64,000 nt of DNA from JAFEBO01 sp044221315 (lineage in GTDB: Bacteria > Planctomycetota > Phycisphaerae > Phycisphaerales > UBA1924), in assembly GCA_044221315.1 (NCBI GenBank), contig JBGAPK010000007.1, forward strand, positions 90,315-154,314, written 5' to 3'. A program made the translations under genes and the position numbers. This document shows, one piece after another, positions 9,045 to 17,078 of this stretch; positions within the stretch are counted from its first letter, which is position 1; each line of letters begins with the position of its first letter. The notes under the pieces were generated by a model. It did no database searches and was not told the DNA's origin. It was given only the letters and a program-made list of their open reading frames with translations.

Positions 9045-9556
9045 TGCAATCCCAAACGACTACAACCCCGGCCCAATCCGGAACGACTTCGGTTGCGATC
9101 CGGTTTACTTTGAACGGGCGCGAGGTGGAGATCGCGGTCGATCCTCGCGAGCGTCTGCTCGATACGCTGCGGTACCGCCTTGGCCTGCCCGGTTCGAAAG
9201 AAGGATGCGGCGAGGGCGAGTGCGGCGCGTGCACGGTCATCATCGACGACCTTCCGGCCAACTCGTGCCTGGTCCCTACTTTTCAGGTGCGCGGTTGTTC
9301 GGTCCGCACGATCGAGTCGATTCCGTCATCGACCCTGCAGCCGATGCTTGAAACCGGCGCCACCCAGTGCGGAGCCTGCACGCCGGGCGTGGTGGTGACG
9401 GCAAACTGGATCAAGGAGCATTCCGGCGTGCTCGTGTCGCACACGATGCGGGCGCTCATGGCCGGCAATCTCTGCCGCTGTACGGGGTACGACGGGATCA
9501 TCGACGGGCTCGAACGCTGGATCGGCACCAGCGCGGCGAAGGGAGGACGCCCGTGA
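9044..9556 (+). CDS. xanthine dehydrogenase, [2Fe-2S] subunit
   Basis: Small iron-sulfur subunit, 170 residues, that carries electrons from the Mo centre to FAD. The plant-ferredoxin cluster motif CGEGECGACTV (about residues 55-65, fourth Cys in NSC near 76) is followed by the second-domain motif QCGACTPGVV and CRCTGYDGI. A Ser/Thr-rich 20-residue N-terminus precedes the fold. The ATG at 9044 overlaps the upstream stop. The next gene starts at a GTG within the last codons (GTGA at 9553-9556). Confidence 0.95.
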   Translation: MQSQTTTTPAQSGTTSVAIRFTLNGREVEIAVDPRERLLDTLRYRLGLPGSKEGCGEGECGACTVIIDDLPANSCLVPTFQVRGCSVRTIESIPSSTLQPMLETGATQCGACTPGVVVTANWIKEHSGVLVSHTMRALMAGNLCRCTGYDGIIDGLERWIGTSAAKGGRP

Positions 9557-10392
9557 ACGTCCTCATGCCAAATTCGCTCGCCGAGGCGTGCGAGCTCTGC
9601 GCCGAGCAGCCCAACCTCATTCCGCTCGCGGGCGCCACCGACCTGCTTGTCCACTGGCCGTTGCGTCAGGCCGAGCACGACAAGACGTATCTCGATCTGT
9701 CCAAGCTCCGTGAGTTGCGAACGATCTCCTGGTCGGCCGATTCACTCACCCTCGGCGCCCTAACGACCTACTGGGATGTTCTGCAGGATCATCGCGTGCA
9801 GTCTGAATTCCCACTCCTTGTCGAGTCGGCCCGCCAGGTCGGCGCGATCCAGATCCAATCGAGGGGCACCTGGGCGGGCAACGTCGCCAACGGCTCGCCC
9901 GCTGCGGACGGAGTGCCCGTGCTCATGGCATACGACGCGTCGGTGACGCTCGCCTCGCGAGCCGGCACACGCTCGATCAGGCTGCACGAGTACTACACCG
10001 GCTACCGAAAGTCGGTCAGGCGATCAGATGAACTGATCTCCTCGATCACCATCCCGATTCGCGGGTACGACTTCGCGGTTTTTCACAAGGTCGGGCCACG
10101 CCGGGCACAAGCGATCACAAAGGTCGGGCTCGCCATGACTCGGGAATCGAAGTCAGCGAAACCGTGGCGCATCGTCGCCAATAGCGTCGCGGCTACTGTG
10201 AAGCGCTGCCCTGCGATCGAAGCCTTGCTTCATTCCGCCAGCCCGATACGCGATTCCGATGGCTTCCTCCCCGCCATCAACGCCGATGTCTCGCCGATCG
10301 ATGACATCCGCTCGACCGCCGACTACCGGCGCACGGTTCTTGCCCGGCTCCTCTACCATTCACTCCGAGGCGTCGCTCCTTCGGTGACGTAA
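9553..10392 (+). CDS. xanthine dehydrogenase, FAD-binding subunit
   Basis: FAD-binding subunit of the dehydrogenase, 279 residues, passing electrons to NAD. The flavin-binding motifs PLAGATDLLV (near residue 26) and GTWAGNVANGSPAADG (near 110) are typical, and the C-terminal CO-dehydrogenase-flavoprotein-like domain is present but short. The GTG at 9553 is preferred because GGGAGG lies just upstream and it forms the GTGA overlap with the Fe-S gene; ATG at 9565 is the alternative. Confidence 0.92.
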   Translation: MNVLMPNSLAEACELCAEQPNLIPLAGATDLLVHWPLRQAEHDKTYLDLSKLRELRTISWSADSLTLGALTTYWDVLQDHRVQSEFPLLVESARQVGAIQIQSRGTWAGNVANGSPAADGVPVLMAYDASVTLASRAGTRSIRLHEYYTGYRKSVRRSDELISSITIPIRGYDFAVFHKVGPRRAQAITKVGLAMTRESKSAKPWRIVANSVAATVKRCPAIEALLHSASPIRDSDGFLPAINADVSPIDDIRSTADYRRTVLARLLYHSLRGVAPSVT

Positions 10393-10401
10393 GCCGTTCG
10401 C

Positions 10402-11250
10402 ATGGACGAAAACCGGACAATCCTCCGAACCGCCGCCGAGCTGGCAGAGGCTGGCCAGGAATTCGTGCTGCTGACGGTGATCCGCACGCAGGGCAGCACG
10501 CCCCGTGCGCCGGGCGCGAAGATGATCTGGCGGCCGCCCAACGCGGCCCCGGCGATTGAATCCGATACGCTTCCCAACGGGTCGGTCGGGACGATCGGAG
10601 GCGGACAATTCGAGGATCTGGTCTTGGAATCAGCGCGAAGATGCCTTGCGCAGCGGGCATCGATGATCGAACGATTCGTGCTCGGCGCCGAAGCCGAGCA
10701 GTGCTGCGGCGGGGTCATGGAGGTCTTCCTGGAGTATCACGGGCGTCCCGCATCTGTCGTGATATTCGGCGCCGGACACGTCGCGCATTCGCTGGCACAG
10801 ATCCTGGCGCCCACACCGCTGGCCCTGACGATCGTGGACGACCGGGGCGAATGGAACTCTGCCGCGCGCTATCCGAACGCCCGTCGCGTCCTGAACTACA
10901 AGCAGGGAGTCGCCGCCGCGACCAACGACGCAGCAACCACCCTCGCCCTTGTGATGACCTGCTCGCACGAGACGGACTTTGAGATTCTGCGCGATCTGCT
11001 GTCGCGCTCCCCCCCCGCTTTCACCGGGCTGATCGGTTCAAGGAGCAAGCGTGCCTGCCTCTTCGGCCGCCTCGTCTCCAGCGGCATCGACGAATCGGTG
11101 GTACGGCAAGTTCATTGCCCCATCGGTCTTGGAAACACGGGCAAGGAACCGCACGCGGTCGCGATCTCCGTGGCGGCTCAGATTCTTGCCGAAGCCCGGA
11201 CCATCAATGACGTCGGCGCTGCGATCGAAAGTCGAACCCGACGGGCATGA
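10402..11250 (+). CDS. xdhC: XdhC/CoxI family xanthine dehydrogenase maturation protein
   Basis: Accessory protein, 282 residues, that binds molybdenum cofactor and helps load the sulfurated form into xanthine dehydrogenase. The N-terminal XdhC_CoxI domain shows TQGSTPRAPGAKMIW, GTIGGGQFED and the CC pair in AEQCCGGVMEVF. The C-terminal Rossmann part has VVIFGAGHVAHSLAQIL, then TGLIGSRSKRACLFGRL and PIGLGNTGKEPHAVAISVAA. It is 9 bp downstream of the FAD subunit and its stop overlaps the next ATG. Confidence 0.94.
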   Translation: MDENRTILRTAAELAEAGQEFVLLTVIRTQGSTPRAPGAKMIWRPPNAAPAIESDTLPNGSVGTIGGGQFEDLVLESARRCLAQRASMIERFVLGAEAEQCCGGVMEVFLEYHGRPASVVIFGAGHVAHSLAQILAPTPLALTIVDDRGEWNSAARYPNARRVLNYKQGVAAATNDAATTLALVMTCSHETDFEILRDLLSRSPPAFTGLIGSRSKRACLFGRLVSSGIDESVVRQVHCPIGLGNTGKEPHAVAISVAAQILAEARTINDVGAAIESRTRRA

Positions 11251-11843
11251 TGAACCCAGCGCTGATCCTCGCGGCCGGAAAGGGCTCCCGCATGGGCGGG
11301 CCCAAGGCCCTGATGGACTGTGGCGGCAAACCGTGGTGGGAAGTGCAGCTGTCACGGCTGCACGATGCCCGAATCGAATCGATTTGGGTTGTGTCGCCGG
11401 AGGTTCTTGCGACGATCGGCCGGCTTTCCCCGGCACACCTGATTCCATCCGATTCGTCGAAACCCATGTTCGACAGCATCGTCGCCGGACTCCGAGCCCT
11501 TCGCGCCGCCCCGCCAACCGGCGTCTACATCCTTCCGATCGATGTCCCGGCTTCGCGTGATCCGGCGACCTGGAAATCGCTCCGTTCGACCTCCGTGCCG
11601 ACCGTTCCCACCTTTAAGGGCCGGCGGGGACACCCGATTTTCCTCCCATGGACGTGGATTCTGTCGACTCTCGACCCCGCAGTCGCTGCGGCCACAAATA
11701 CGGATTCGCTCCGCCTCGACGCCTTACTCCGCGGGACCGCTCTCGAGATTCCGGTCAACGACCCCGTGGTTGTGTGTAATCTGAATACGCCGGAAGACCT
11801 CAACCGCTTTCTCGTCACTCCGGACCCGGACGCCCGCCCGTGA
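11247..11843 (+). CDS. MocA-like molybdenum cofactor nucleotidyltransferase (NTP_transf_3)
   Basis: A 198-residue nucleotidyltransferase with the N-terminal signature LILAAGKGSRMGGPKALMD and an Asp-containing metal loop (VYILPIDVPASRD), as in MobA/MocA/IspD-like enzymes. Next to XdhC and a xanthine dehydrogenase, the best reading is a MocA-type enzyme that adds CMP to molybdopterin to give the cytosine dinucleotide form used by this dehydrogenase family. That is context inference, since sequence alone does not separate CTP- from GTP-users. It overlaps xdhC upstream and adenine deaminase downstream (GTGA, 11840-11843). Confidence 0.82.
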   Translation: MMNPALILAAGKGSRMGGPKALMDCGGKPWWEVQLSRLHDARIESIWVVSPEVLATIGRLSPAHLIPSDSSKPMFDSIVAGLRALRAAPPTGVYILPIDVPASRDPATWKSLRSTSVPTVPTFKGRRGHPIFLPWTWILSTLDPAVAAATNTDSLRLDALLRGTALEIPVNDPVVVCNLNTPEDLNRFLVTPDPDARP

Positions 11844-13606
11844 CTCCGCCCGCCCCTGCCAATCCCGACCTCCCTCGCAGCCCGACCACCCCGGAGTTGC
11901 TGGCCGTTGCGCGGGGTGACGCACCGGCCGATCTTCTCTTGTCCAACGCACAGATCGTGAACGTTTTCAACGGTCAGATCGAAACCGGCAGTGTCGCCAT
12001 TCACAAGGACCGAATCGCCGGAGTCGGAGATTACACCAACGCAATCAAGGTCGTTGATCTCAGGGGATCCTTCGTCGCTCCCGGATTCATCGATGCGCAC
12101 ATGCACGTGGAATCGACGAGCCTGCCGCCGTCGCAGTTCGTGCGGCTGGCGCTGCCGCATGGCACGACGGGCGTCGTGCTCGATCCGCACGAGATCGCGA
12201 ACGTGCTCGGGCTTCCGGGGATCCGCTACATCATGGAGGATGCCGCGGGATTGCCGATCAACGCGATGTTCGCGCTCTCGTCCTGCGTGCCATCGTCGCA
12301 TCTCGAAACTTCCGGCGCCCGTCTGGAGGCGGCGGATCTTGCCCCGCTCTTTGATGATCCGCGGGTCGTCGCCCTCGCCGAAATGATGAACTTCCCCGGC
12401 GTCGTTCACGCCGACCCGGGCGTGCTGGCGAAAGTGAATCTCGGACTCGCACGCCGCATCGTGGATGGACATTCGCCCGGGCTGCGCGGCAAGGCGCTTC
12501 AGGCCTATCTCGCCGCCGGAATTTCATCCGATCACGAGTGCACCACCGCCTCCGAAGCTCTCGAGAAACTTTCGCGCGGCATGCGAATCTACATCCGGGA
12601 GGGCAGCGCCGCTCGCAACCTGGAAGCACTTCTCCCAGCCGTCACTCCTTCGACGATCGGTCGATTCTGCTTCTGCACCGACGACCGCCACCCGGGTGAT
12701 CTTGCCGACGAGGGGCACATCGACCATGTCGTTCGGAAGGCGATTTCGCTCGGCCTCGACCCGATCGCGGCGATCACGATCGGCTCATTGAACGCTGCCA
12801 TGCACTACCGAAGACGCGACCTTGGCGCCGTTGCTCCCGGCTATTTCGCCGATCTATTGGTCGTTGACGATCTCAAACAGCCTCGGCCCCGGGAGGTCTA
12901 CTTCCACGGTTCGCTCGCGGCCAAGGACGGTGCGTTTCTAGAAACGGCAATGCCATCCGCGGCACGGCCGGCGCCACCCCGGTCGCGCCTGAACTTGCCG
13001 CCGCTCTCCGAAGAGTCGTTTGTGATTCCCGCCAATCCCGGCGTGCGAAATATCCGCGTCATCGGAATGGACCCGCACCAGTTGCTGACCGCGAGTCTGG
13101 CGATGCCACCAAAGGTTATAGACGGCAGGTACGTCGCCGACGCTCCACGCGACCTTCTGAAACTGTGCGTCGTCGAACGCCACCACGCGAGCGGAAACAT
13201 CGGTCGGGGATTCATCACGGGCTTTGGGCTAAAGTACGGCGCGATCGCCTCGACCGTCGGGCACGATTCGCACAACCTCGCCATCCTCGGCACCAACGAC
13301 GCCGACATGCTGGCCGCCGCGCGTGCCCTCGAATCCTGCGGCGGCGGGCAATGCGCTGTCCGGGACGGCAAGGTCATCGCCCTTTTCCCTCTGCCCATCG
13401 CCGGGCTCATGTCCGACCAACCCGCGGCGGTCGTCATCCGCCAGCAGCGAGCATTGATGGAAGCCGCGCGCTCGCTCGGATGCCCGCACCACGACCCGTT
13501 CATGCCGCTCTCGTTCATGCCGCTTCCGGTCATTCCTTCGCTCAAGCTCTCGGATCTTGGGCTGGTGGATGTCGATCAGTTCAAGGTTGTCCCGCTCGAA
13601 TTGTGA
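11840..13606 (+). CDS. ade: adenine deaminase
   Basis: Converts adenine to hypoxanthine and ammonia, feeding the xanthine dehydrogenase encoded upstream. The 588-residue protein has the amidohydrolase metal motif GFIDAHMHVESTSL, DPHEIANVLGLPG, VDGHSPGL, SDHECTTASEAL and CFCTDDRHPGDLADEGHID. The long C-terminal adenine-deaminase domain (GFGLKYGAIASTVGHDSHN and SLKLSDLGLVD) distinguishes it from other amidohydrolases. It starts at a GTG overlapping the previous stop. Confidence 0.95.
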   Translation: MTPPAPANPDLPRSPTTPELLAVARGDAPADLLLSNAQIVNVFNGQIETGSVAIHKDRIAGVGDYTNAIKVVDLRGSFVAPGFIDAHMHVESTSLPPSQFVRLALPHGTTGVVLDPHEIANVLGLPGIRYIMEDAAGLPINAMFALSSCVPSSHLETSGARLEAADLAPLFDDPRVVALAEMMNFPGVVHADPGVLAKVNLGLARRIVDGHSPGLRGKALQAYLAAGISSDHECTTASEALEKLSRGMRIYIREGSAARNLEALLPAVTPSTIGRFCFCTDDRHPGDLADEGHIDHVVRKAISLGLDPIAAITIGSLNAAMHYRRRDLGAVAPGYFADLLVVDDLKQPRPREVYFHGSLAAKDGAFLETAMPSAARPAPPRSRLNLPPLSEESFVIPANPGVRNIRVIGMDPHQLLTASLAMPPKVIDGRYVADAPRDLLKLCVVERHHASGNIGRGFITGFGLKYGAIASTVGHDSHNLAILGTNDADMLAAARALESCGGGQCAVRDGKVIALFPLPIAGLMSDQPAAVVIRQQRALMEAARSLGCPHHDPFMPLSFMPLPVIPSLKLSDLGLVDVDQFKVVPLEL

Positions 13607-13641
13607 TCGACATTCGGGATCCTCAATTCACCGCCATCATC

Positions 13642-15114
13642 ATGAAAACCACTCTTTCAACCGCCTCGCTCTCTTCCACGCTGGAGGCACTCGCGCTCTC
13701 CAACTCCGCGTACGCCAAGGTCTACCCGGGCGAGCCGATCGATCGCCAGCCCGTCCACACGATCTACGGCGGCGGGCACCTCTTCAAGAAGGACACGGCA
13801 CGACGGCTTGGCGATGTAGCGCTGGCGTCACTCCGAGAGTACGCGTCGGACTTTGCAACGTTTGCCCGCGCGATCGGGCTCAGGGGTTCTGAATCCCTCC
13901 CGGAGACTTCGGCCGGAGCGGCGGCGATCGACATGGAATTCCAACGCGATCCCGCGAGCGCCGCGAGAGCAAATCCCGCGGCCGCGTTCGCCCGCACGGT
14001 GTACGACCGCGTCGTCGGCAAACTCACGCGGGAACCCGCGGAGGACTTCAGGATTGATTTCGAGGACGGCTACGGCGTCCGAACGGACGCCGACGAGGAT
14101 GCTCACGCTCATCAGGCGGCCCTCGAGACAGCGGCGGGCATGAAAGAAGGATCCCTTCCCCCGTTTATCGGGATCCGCATCAAGAACTTCGGTCCCGACA
14201 CACACGCCCGTGGAATCCGCACGCTCGACATTTATCTGACCGCGCTTTCGGAAGCAACGGGCAAAATGCTGCCGGCCAATTTCGTCGTAATGCTCCCCAA
14301 GCTCGTCTCGGCGCAACAGGTTGCGACCATGGTCGAGATCCTGGAGCGTTTCGAGGCCGCCGGTCTGTTCCCGAAGGGCTCGCTCAAGATGGAATTCATG
14401 GTTGAAACGACGCAGTCCGTGATCGATGCGAGGGGAATCTGCCCGCTGCCCGATTTCGTCCGTGCCGCCAAAGGCCGCTGCATCGCCGCCGCGCTCGGGG
14501 TCTACGACTACACCGCATCCGTCGGCGTGACGGCCCAGGAGCAGAAGATCGACCATCGCGCTTGCGACTTTGCGAGGCATGTCATGCAGGTTTCGCTGGG
14601 CGCTTCCGGCCTGTACTTGTCGGACGGCGCGACCAACATCATGCCTTCGGCGCTGCACGTCGCACCGGAGGGCGGCGTCCTCACGGCCCAGCAGGTTACA
14701 GAGAATCGTGCCGCCGTCCATTCGGCCTGGAGACTCAATTTCGCGCATGTTCGCCGCTCCCTCGCGCACGGCTGGTACCAGGGCTGGGATCTGAACCCCG
14801 CACAGTTGCCCATCCGGTATGCCGCGGTGTATTCCTATTTCCTCGAGTACCTTCCCGATGCGACTGCCCGCCTTCGCAACTTTGTTGAGAAGGCCGCGCG
14901 GGCGACGCTGGTCCGCGGCGCGGGCGGAGCCGGTGGTGGCGGCGTGTTCGACGACGCGGCCACCGCACAAGGACTGCTCACGTTCTTCATCCAGGGCGTG
15001 CGGCGCGGCGCGATCAGCGCACAAGAACTTGCCGCGACGGGCCTGTCGCAGGACGAGATCCGCATGCGCTCATTCATCGAAATTCTCAAACGTCGTCAGT
15101 CCGCGAAGCGATGA
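13642..15114 (+). CDS. DUF6986 family protein, CitE/malyl-CoA-lyase-like aldolase
   Basis: A 490-residue member of the HpcH/HpaI-CitE aldolase superfamily as far as can be judged: FRIDFEDGYGVRTDADEDAH, FVVMLPKLVSAQQVATMVEI, LKMEFMVETTQSVID (candidate metal-binding Glu) and ALGVYDYTASVGVT. The conserved N-terminus YPGEPIDRQPVHTIYGGG recalls an actinobacterial family found beside uricase and HIU-hydrolase genes. Its reaction is unknown. Superfamily members act on glyoxylate or oxaloacetate thioesters, and glyoxylate is the end product of the allantoicase route next door, so a role in glyoxylate disposal is plausible. The ATG at 13642 gives a family-like N-terminus; GTG 13603, overlapping the ade stop, is the alternative. 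Neither has a good ribosome site. Confidence 0.8.
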   Translation: MKTTLSTASLSSTLEALALSNSAYAKVYPGEPIDRQPVHTIYGGGHLFKKDTARRLGDVALASLREYASDFATFARAIGLRGSESLPETSAGAAAIDMEFQRDPASAARANPAAAFARTVYDRVVGKLTREPAEDFRIDFEDGYGVRTDADEDAHAHQAALETAAGMKEGSLPPFIGIRIKNFGPDTHARGIRTLDIYLTALSEATGKMLPANFVVMLPKLVSAQQVATMVEILERFEAAGLFPKGSLKMEFMVETTQSVIDARGICPLPDFVRAAKGRCIAAALGVYDYTASVGVTAQEQKIDHRACDFARHVMQVSLGASGLYLSDGATNIMPSALHVAPEGGVLTAQQVTENRAAVHSAWRLNFAHVRRSLAHGWYQGWDLNPAQLPIRYAAVYSYFLEYLPDATARLRNFVEKAARATLVRGAGGAGGGGVFDDAATAQGLLTFFIQGVRRGAISAQELAATGLSQDEIRMRSFIEILKRRQSAKR

Positions 15115-15133
15115 ATCGGGTCGCGCCCGGCGA

Positions 15134-15478
15134 TCACGTCCCGCGGTAGGTGCTGTAGCCAAACGGGCTGATCAGCAGCGGCACATGATGGTGGCGGGCC
15201 GCGTCCATGACCCGGAACACCACCGACACACTCGGAAAAAACGTGCTGACGCCGGACTTGGCGAAGTAAGGCTCCGTCTCGAACGTGAGCCGATACGTCG
15301 CCAGTTCGAGCTGCTTCCCGCCCGGGAGCAGCCCCTTCACACGCCCGTCGCCATCGGTACGACCCTCGTTCAGTCTCTCCCAGGCACCGTCCGGCCCGGC
15401 GCGCTCGATCACAACGCGCACATCAACCCCGGGCATTCCCCTCGATGTATCGAGCACGTGGGTACTGATTCCGCTCAT
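15134..15478 (-). CDS. uraH: 5-hydroxyisourate hydrolase (transthyretin-like)
   Basis: Hydrolyses 5-hydroxyisourate, the product of urate oxidation, to OHCU. It has 114 residues, the usual length. The N-terminal ISTHVLDTSRGMPG and the C-terminal PLLISPFGYSTYRGT (the Y-R-G-S/T signature that separates hydrolases from transthyretin) are clear, as is the central active-site region. It overlaps uraD by 4 bp and is convergent with the DUF6986 gene (19-bp gap). Confidence 0.95.
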   Translation of the reverse strand: MSGISTHVLDTSRGMPGVDVRVVIERAGPDGAWERLNEGRTDGDGRVKGLLPGGKQLELATYRLTFETEPYFAKSGVSTFFPSVSVVFRVMDAARHHHVPLLISPFGYSTYRGT

Positions 15479-16014
15479 GTTTCCACCAGTTTTCCGAGCC
15501 GGATCCGCACGATCCTGCTCTGTTCCTGAGCCGCGTTCCTGAGCTCCGTTGCCGCATCATTGTGCAGCCGGGTGCGCAGGCTGCCGAGCATCTCGTCCCC
15601 CGTCTTTCCCGTCGCGCAGATCAGGAAGACGTGGCCGAATTTCCGTTCATAGTCGGCGTTCTTCGCCGCGAACTCGGAACGGACCGCCTCGCTCGCTCCC
15701 GCCATCCCGCTCTGCTCCCTTGAACTCTGTGCCGCGGTTGCCGCGAACTTGGCCTGAGAGAGATTCCGCTCACCGATTCGCGGATGGTGCGAAAAGGCCT
15801 CGAGCCAGTCCTCGCGTCCGAGCGCGAACCAGACTTCGTCCGCCGCCGCGAAAAATGCTGATTCGTCCGCGAAGGGGCTGCGTTTCAGCATGCCGTCCAC
15901 CCATTTCGAGGAACCGCACGCGGCGTGCAATGTCGCCCGCAATTCAGCATCGCCAAGAGCATGCAGCCTTGCAAGACCGGCGGAGCGACTTGGTTTGGCG
16001 GAGATGTCCTTCAT
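15475..16014 (-). CDS. uraD: OHCU decarboxylase
   Basis: Decarboxylates 2-oxo-4-hydroxy-4-carboxy-5-ureidoimidazoline to S-allantoin. Motifs AFSHHPRIGERNL (active-site His and Glu) and DYERKFGHVFLICATGKTGDEML fit the family. The ATG at 16014 gives 179 residues; an upstream in-frame extension would run into the allantoicase gene and is rejected. The 4-bp overlap with uraH downstream suggests coupled translation, matching their consecutive reactions. Confidence 0.93.
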   Translation of the reverse strand: MKDISAKPSRSAGLARLHALGDAELRATLHAACGSSKWVDGMLKRSPFADESAFFAAADEVWFALGREDWLEAFSHHPRIGERNLSQAKFAATAAQSSREQSGMAGASEAVRSEFAAKNADYERKFGHVFLICATGKTGDEMLGSLRTRLHNDAATELRNAAQEQSRIVRIRLGKLVET

Positions 16015-16043
16015 GTCAGCTCGGGCGTTCAGGCAGCATTGGC

Positions 16044-17078
16044 TCAGGCGATCGTTCCCCACAGACGCAATCTGCTGACTCCGCCATCGGGAAAGATCTT
16101 GAGTCGTGCATGCGTCCACGGCTTGTCACGGGCCGAAAGCTCTTTCTCGTAGAAATGCTGCTCGCTGGCACGCAGCTTGGTCCGCGCGAGCAGGGTTACC
16201 CAATCCAGGCGCGCGGGATCGAACTCGAGCGGCTGAGCCGTTCCAGCGTCGCAGACCTCGATCTCGCAACTCTCCGGATAGTTCCCCTTGAAGTGATTGG
16301 TATCTACTTCCACTTTCTGAATCGTGCCGCGGCGACCCAGTTGCACGATGCACCAGTCGAATTCGCCCCCCTTGAGCCCGCGCTTGCGTCGGGTTTCCCA
16401 ACCGTCCCCCATGTTCACGCTTCGCCCGGGCATGATCAGGTTGTGCCGGGATCCAAAGTGCATGTCGTTGCAGGCGATGACCAGCCCGCCGTTCTCCGCC
16501 GCGGCAAGATCGACCGCATTTCCGACCATCGCCTTCCAGTCCGGCAGCACCTCGCCGTGCACGCGAAACCTCGCCACGCCCCCGTCGGGGAAGATATTCA
16601 GACGTACGTGCGTGAATCGCTTTCCTGCGGCAGCACCATTGGCCGGGATGAGATGTTCGCTGTCCGGATTGAGCGCGGTACGTTCGGTGACCTGCGTCCA
16701 CTTCAGGTCCGGCGATGACAGTTTCTCGACGCTTGGGTCTCCGTCGATCTCGACAGCTTCGACGCTGCAGGTCTCCGGCTGATTGCCCTTGAAGTGCCCC
16801 GTATCGACGTTTACGCCTTTGATCACACCGGCACGGCCAAGGGCGATAATGCACCAGTCGTGCCCCGGAACCCGCTTCCGACGGCTTTCCCAGCCGTCCA
16901 TCCACTTTCCGAACTCGGTGAACTTGTCGGCGATGAAGATCGCCCGCCCCGGCTTCAGAAGGTTTTCCTTGCCCGCAAAGAACTCGTCGCTCGCGGCAAG
17001 CGCTCTGCCGCCAAACCGCGCCGAGGCGAGGTCGATGAGATCCGCAAAGTCCTTCACACCCGCGATCGCCTGACCCAT
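16044..17078 (-). CDS. alc: allantoicase
   Basis: Hydrolyses allantoate to ureidoglycolate and urea. The 344-residue protein is an internal duplication of the allantoicase fold: WMDGWESRRKR with DWCIIALGRAGVIKGVNVDT and HFKGNQPETCSVEA in the first half, and MGDGWETRRKR with DWCIVQLGRRGTIQKVEVDT and HFKGNYPESCEIEV in the second. Each half ends in THxRLxIFPDGGVxRxRxxG. It overlaps the 3' end of allantoinase by 25 bp and lies 29 bp before uraD. Confidence 0.96.
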   Translation of the reverse strand: MGQAIAGVKDFADLIDLASARFGGRALAASDEFFAGKENLLKPGRAIFIADKFTEFGKWMDGWESRRKRVPGHDWCIIALGRAGVIKGVNVDTGHFKGNQPETCSVEAVEIDGDPSVEKLSSPDLKWTQVTERTALNPDSEHLIPANGAAAGKRFTHVRLNIFPDGGVARFRVHGEVLPDWKAMVGNAVDLAAAENGGLVIACNDMHFGSRHNLIMPGRSVNMGDGWETRRKRGLKGGEFDWCIVQLGRRGTIQKVEVDTNHFKGNYPESCEIEVCDAGTAQPLEFDPARLDWVTLLARTKLRASEQHFYEKELSARDKPWTHARLKIFPDGGVSRLRLWGTIA

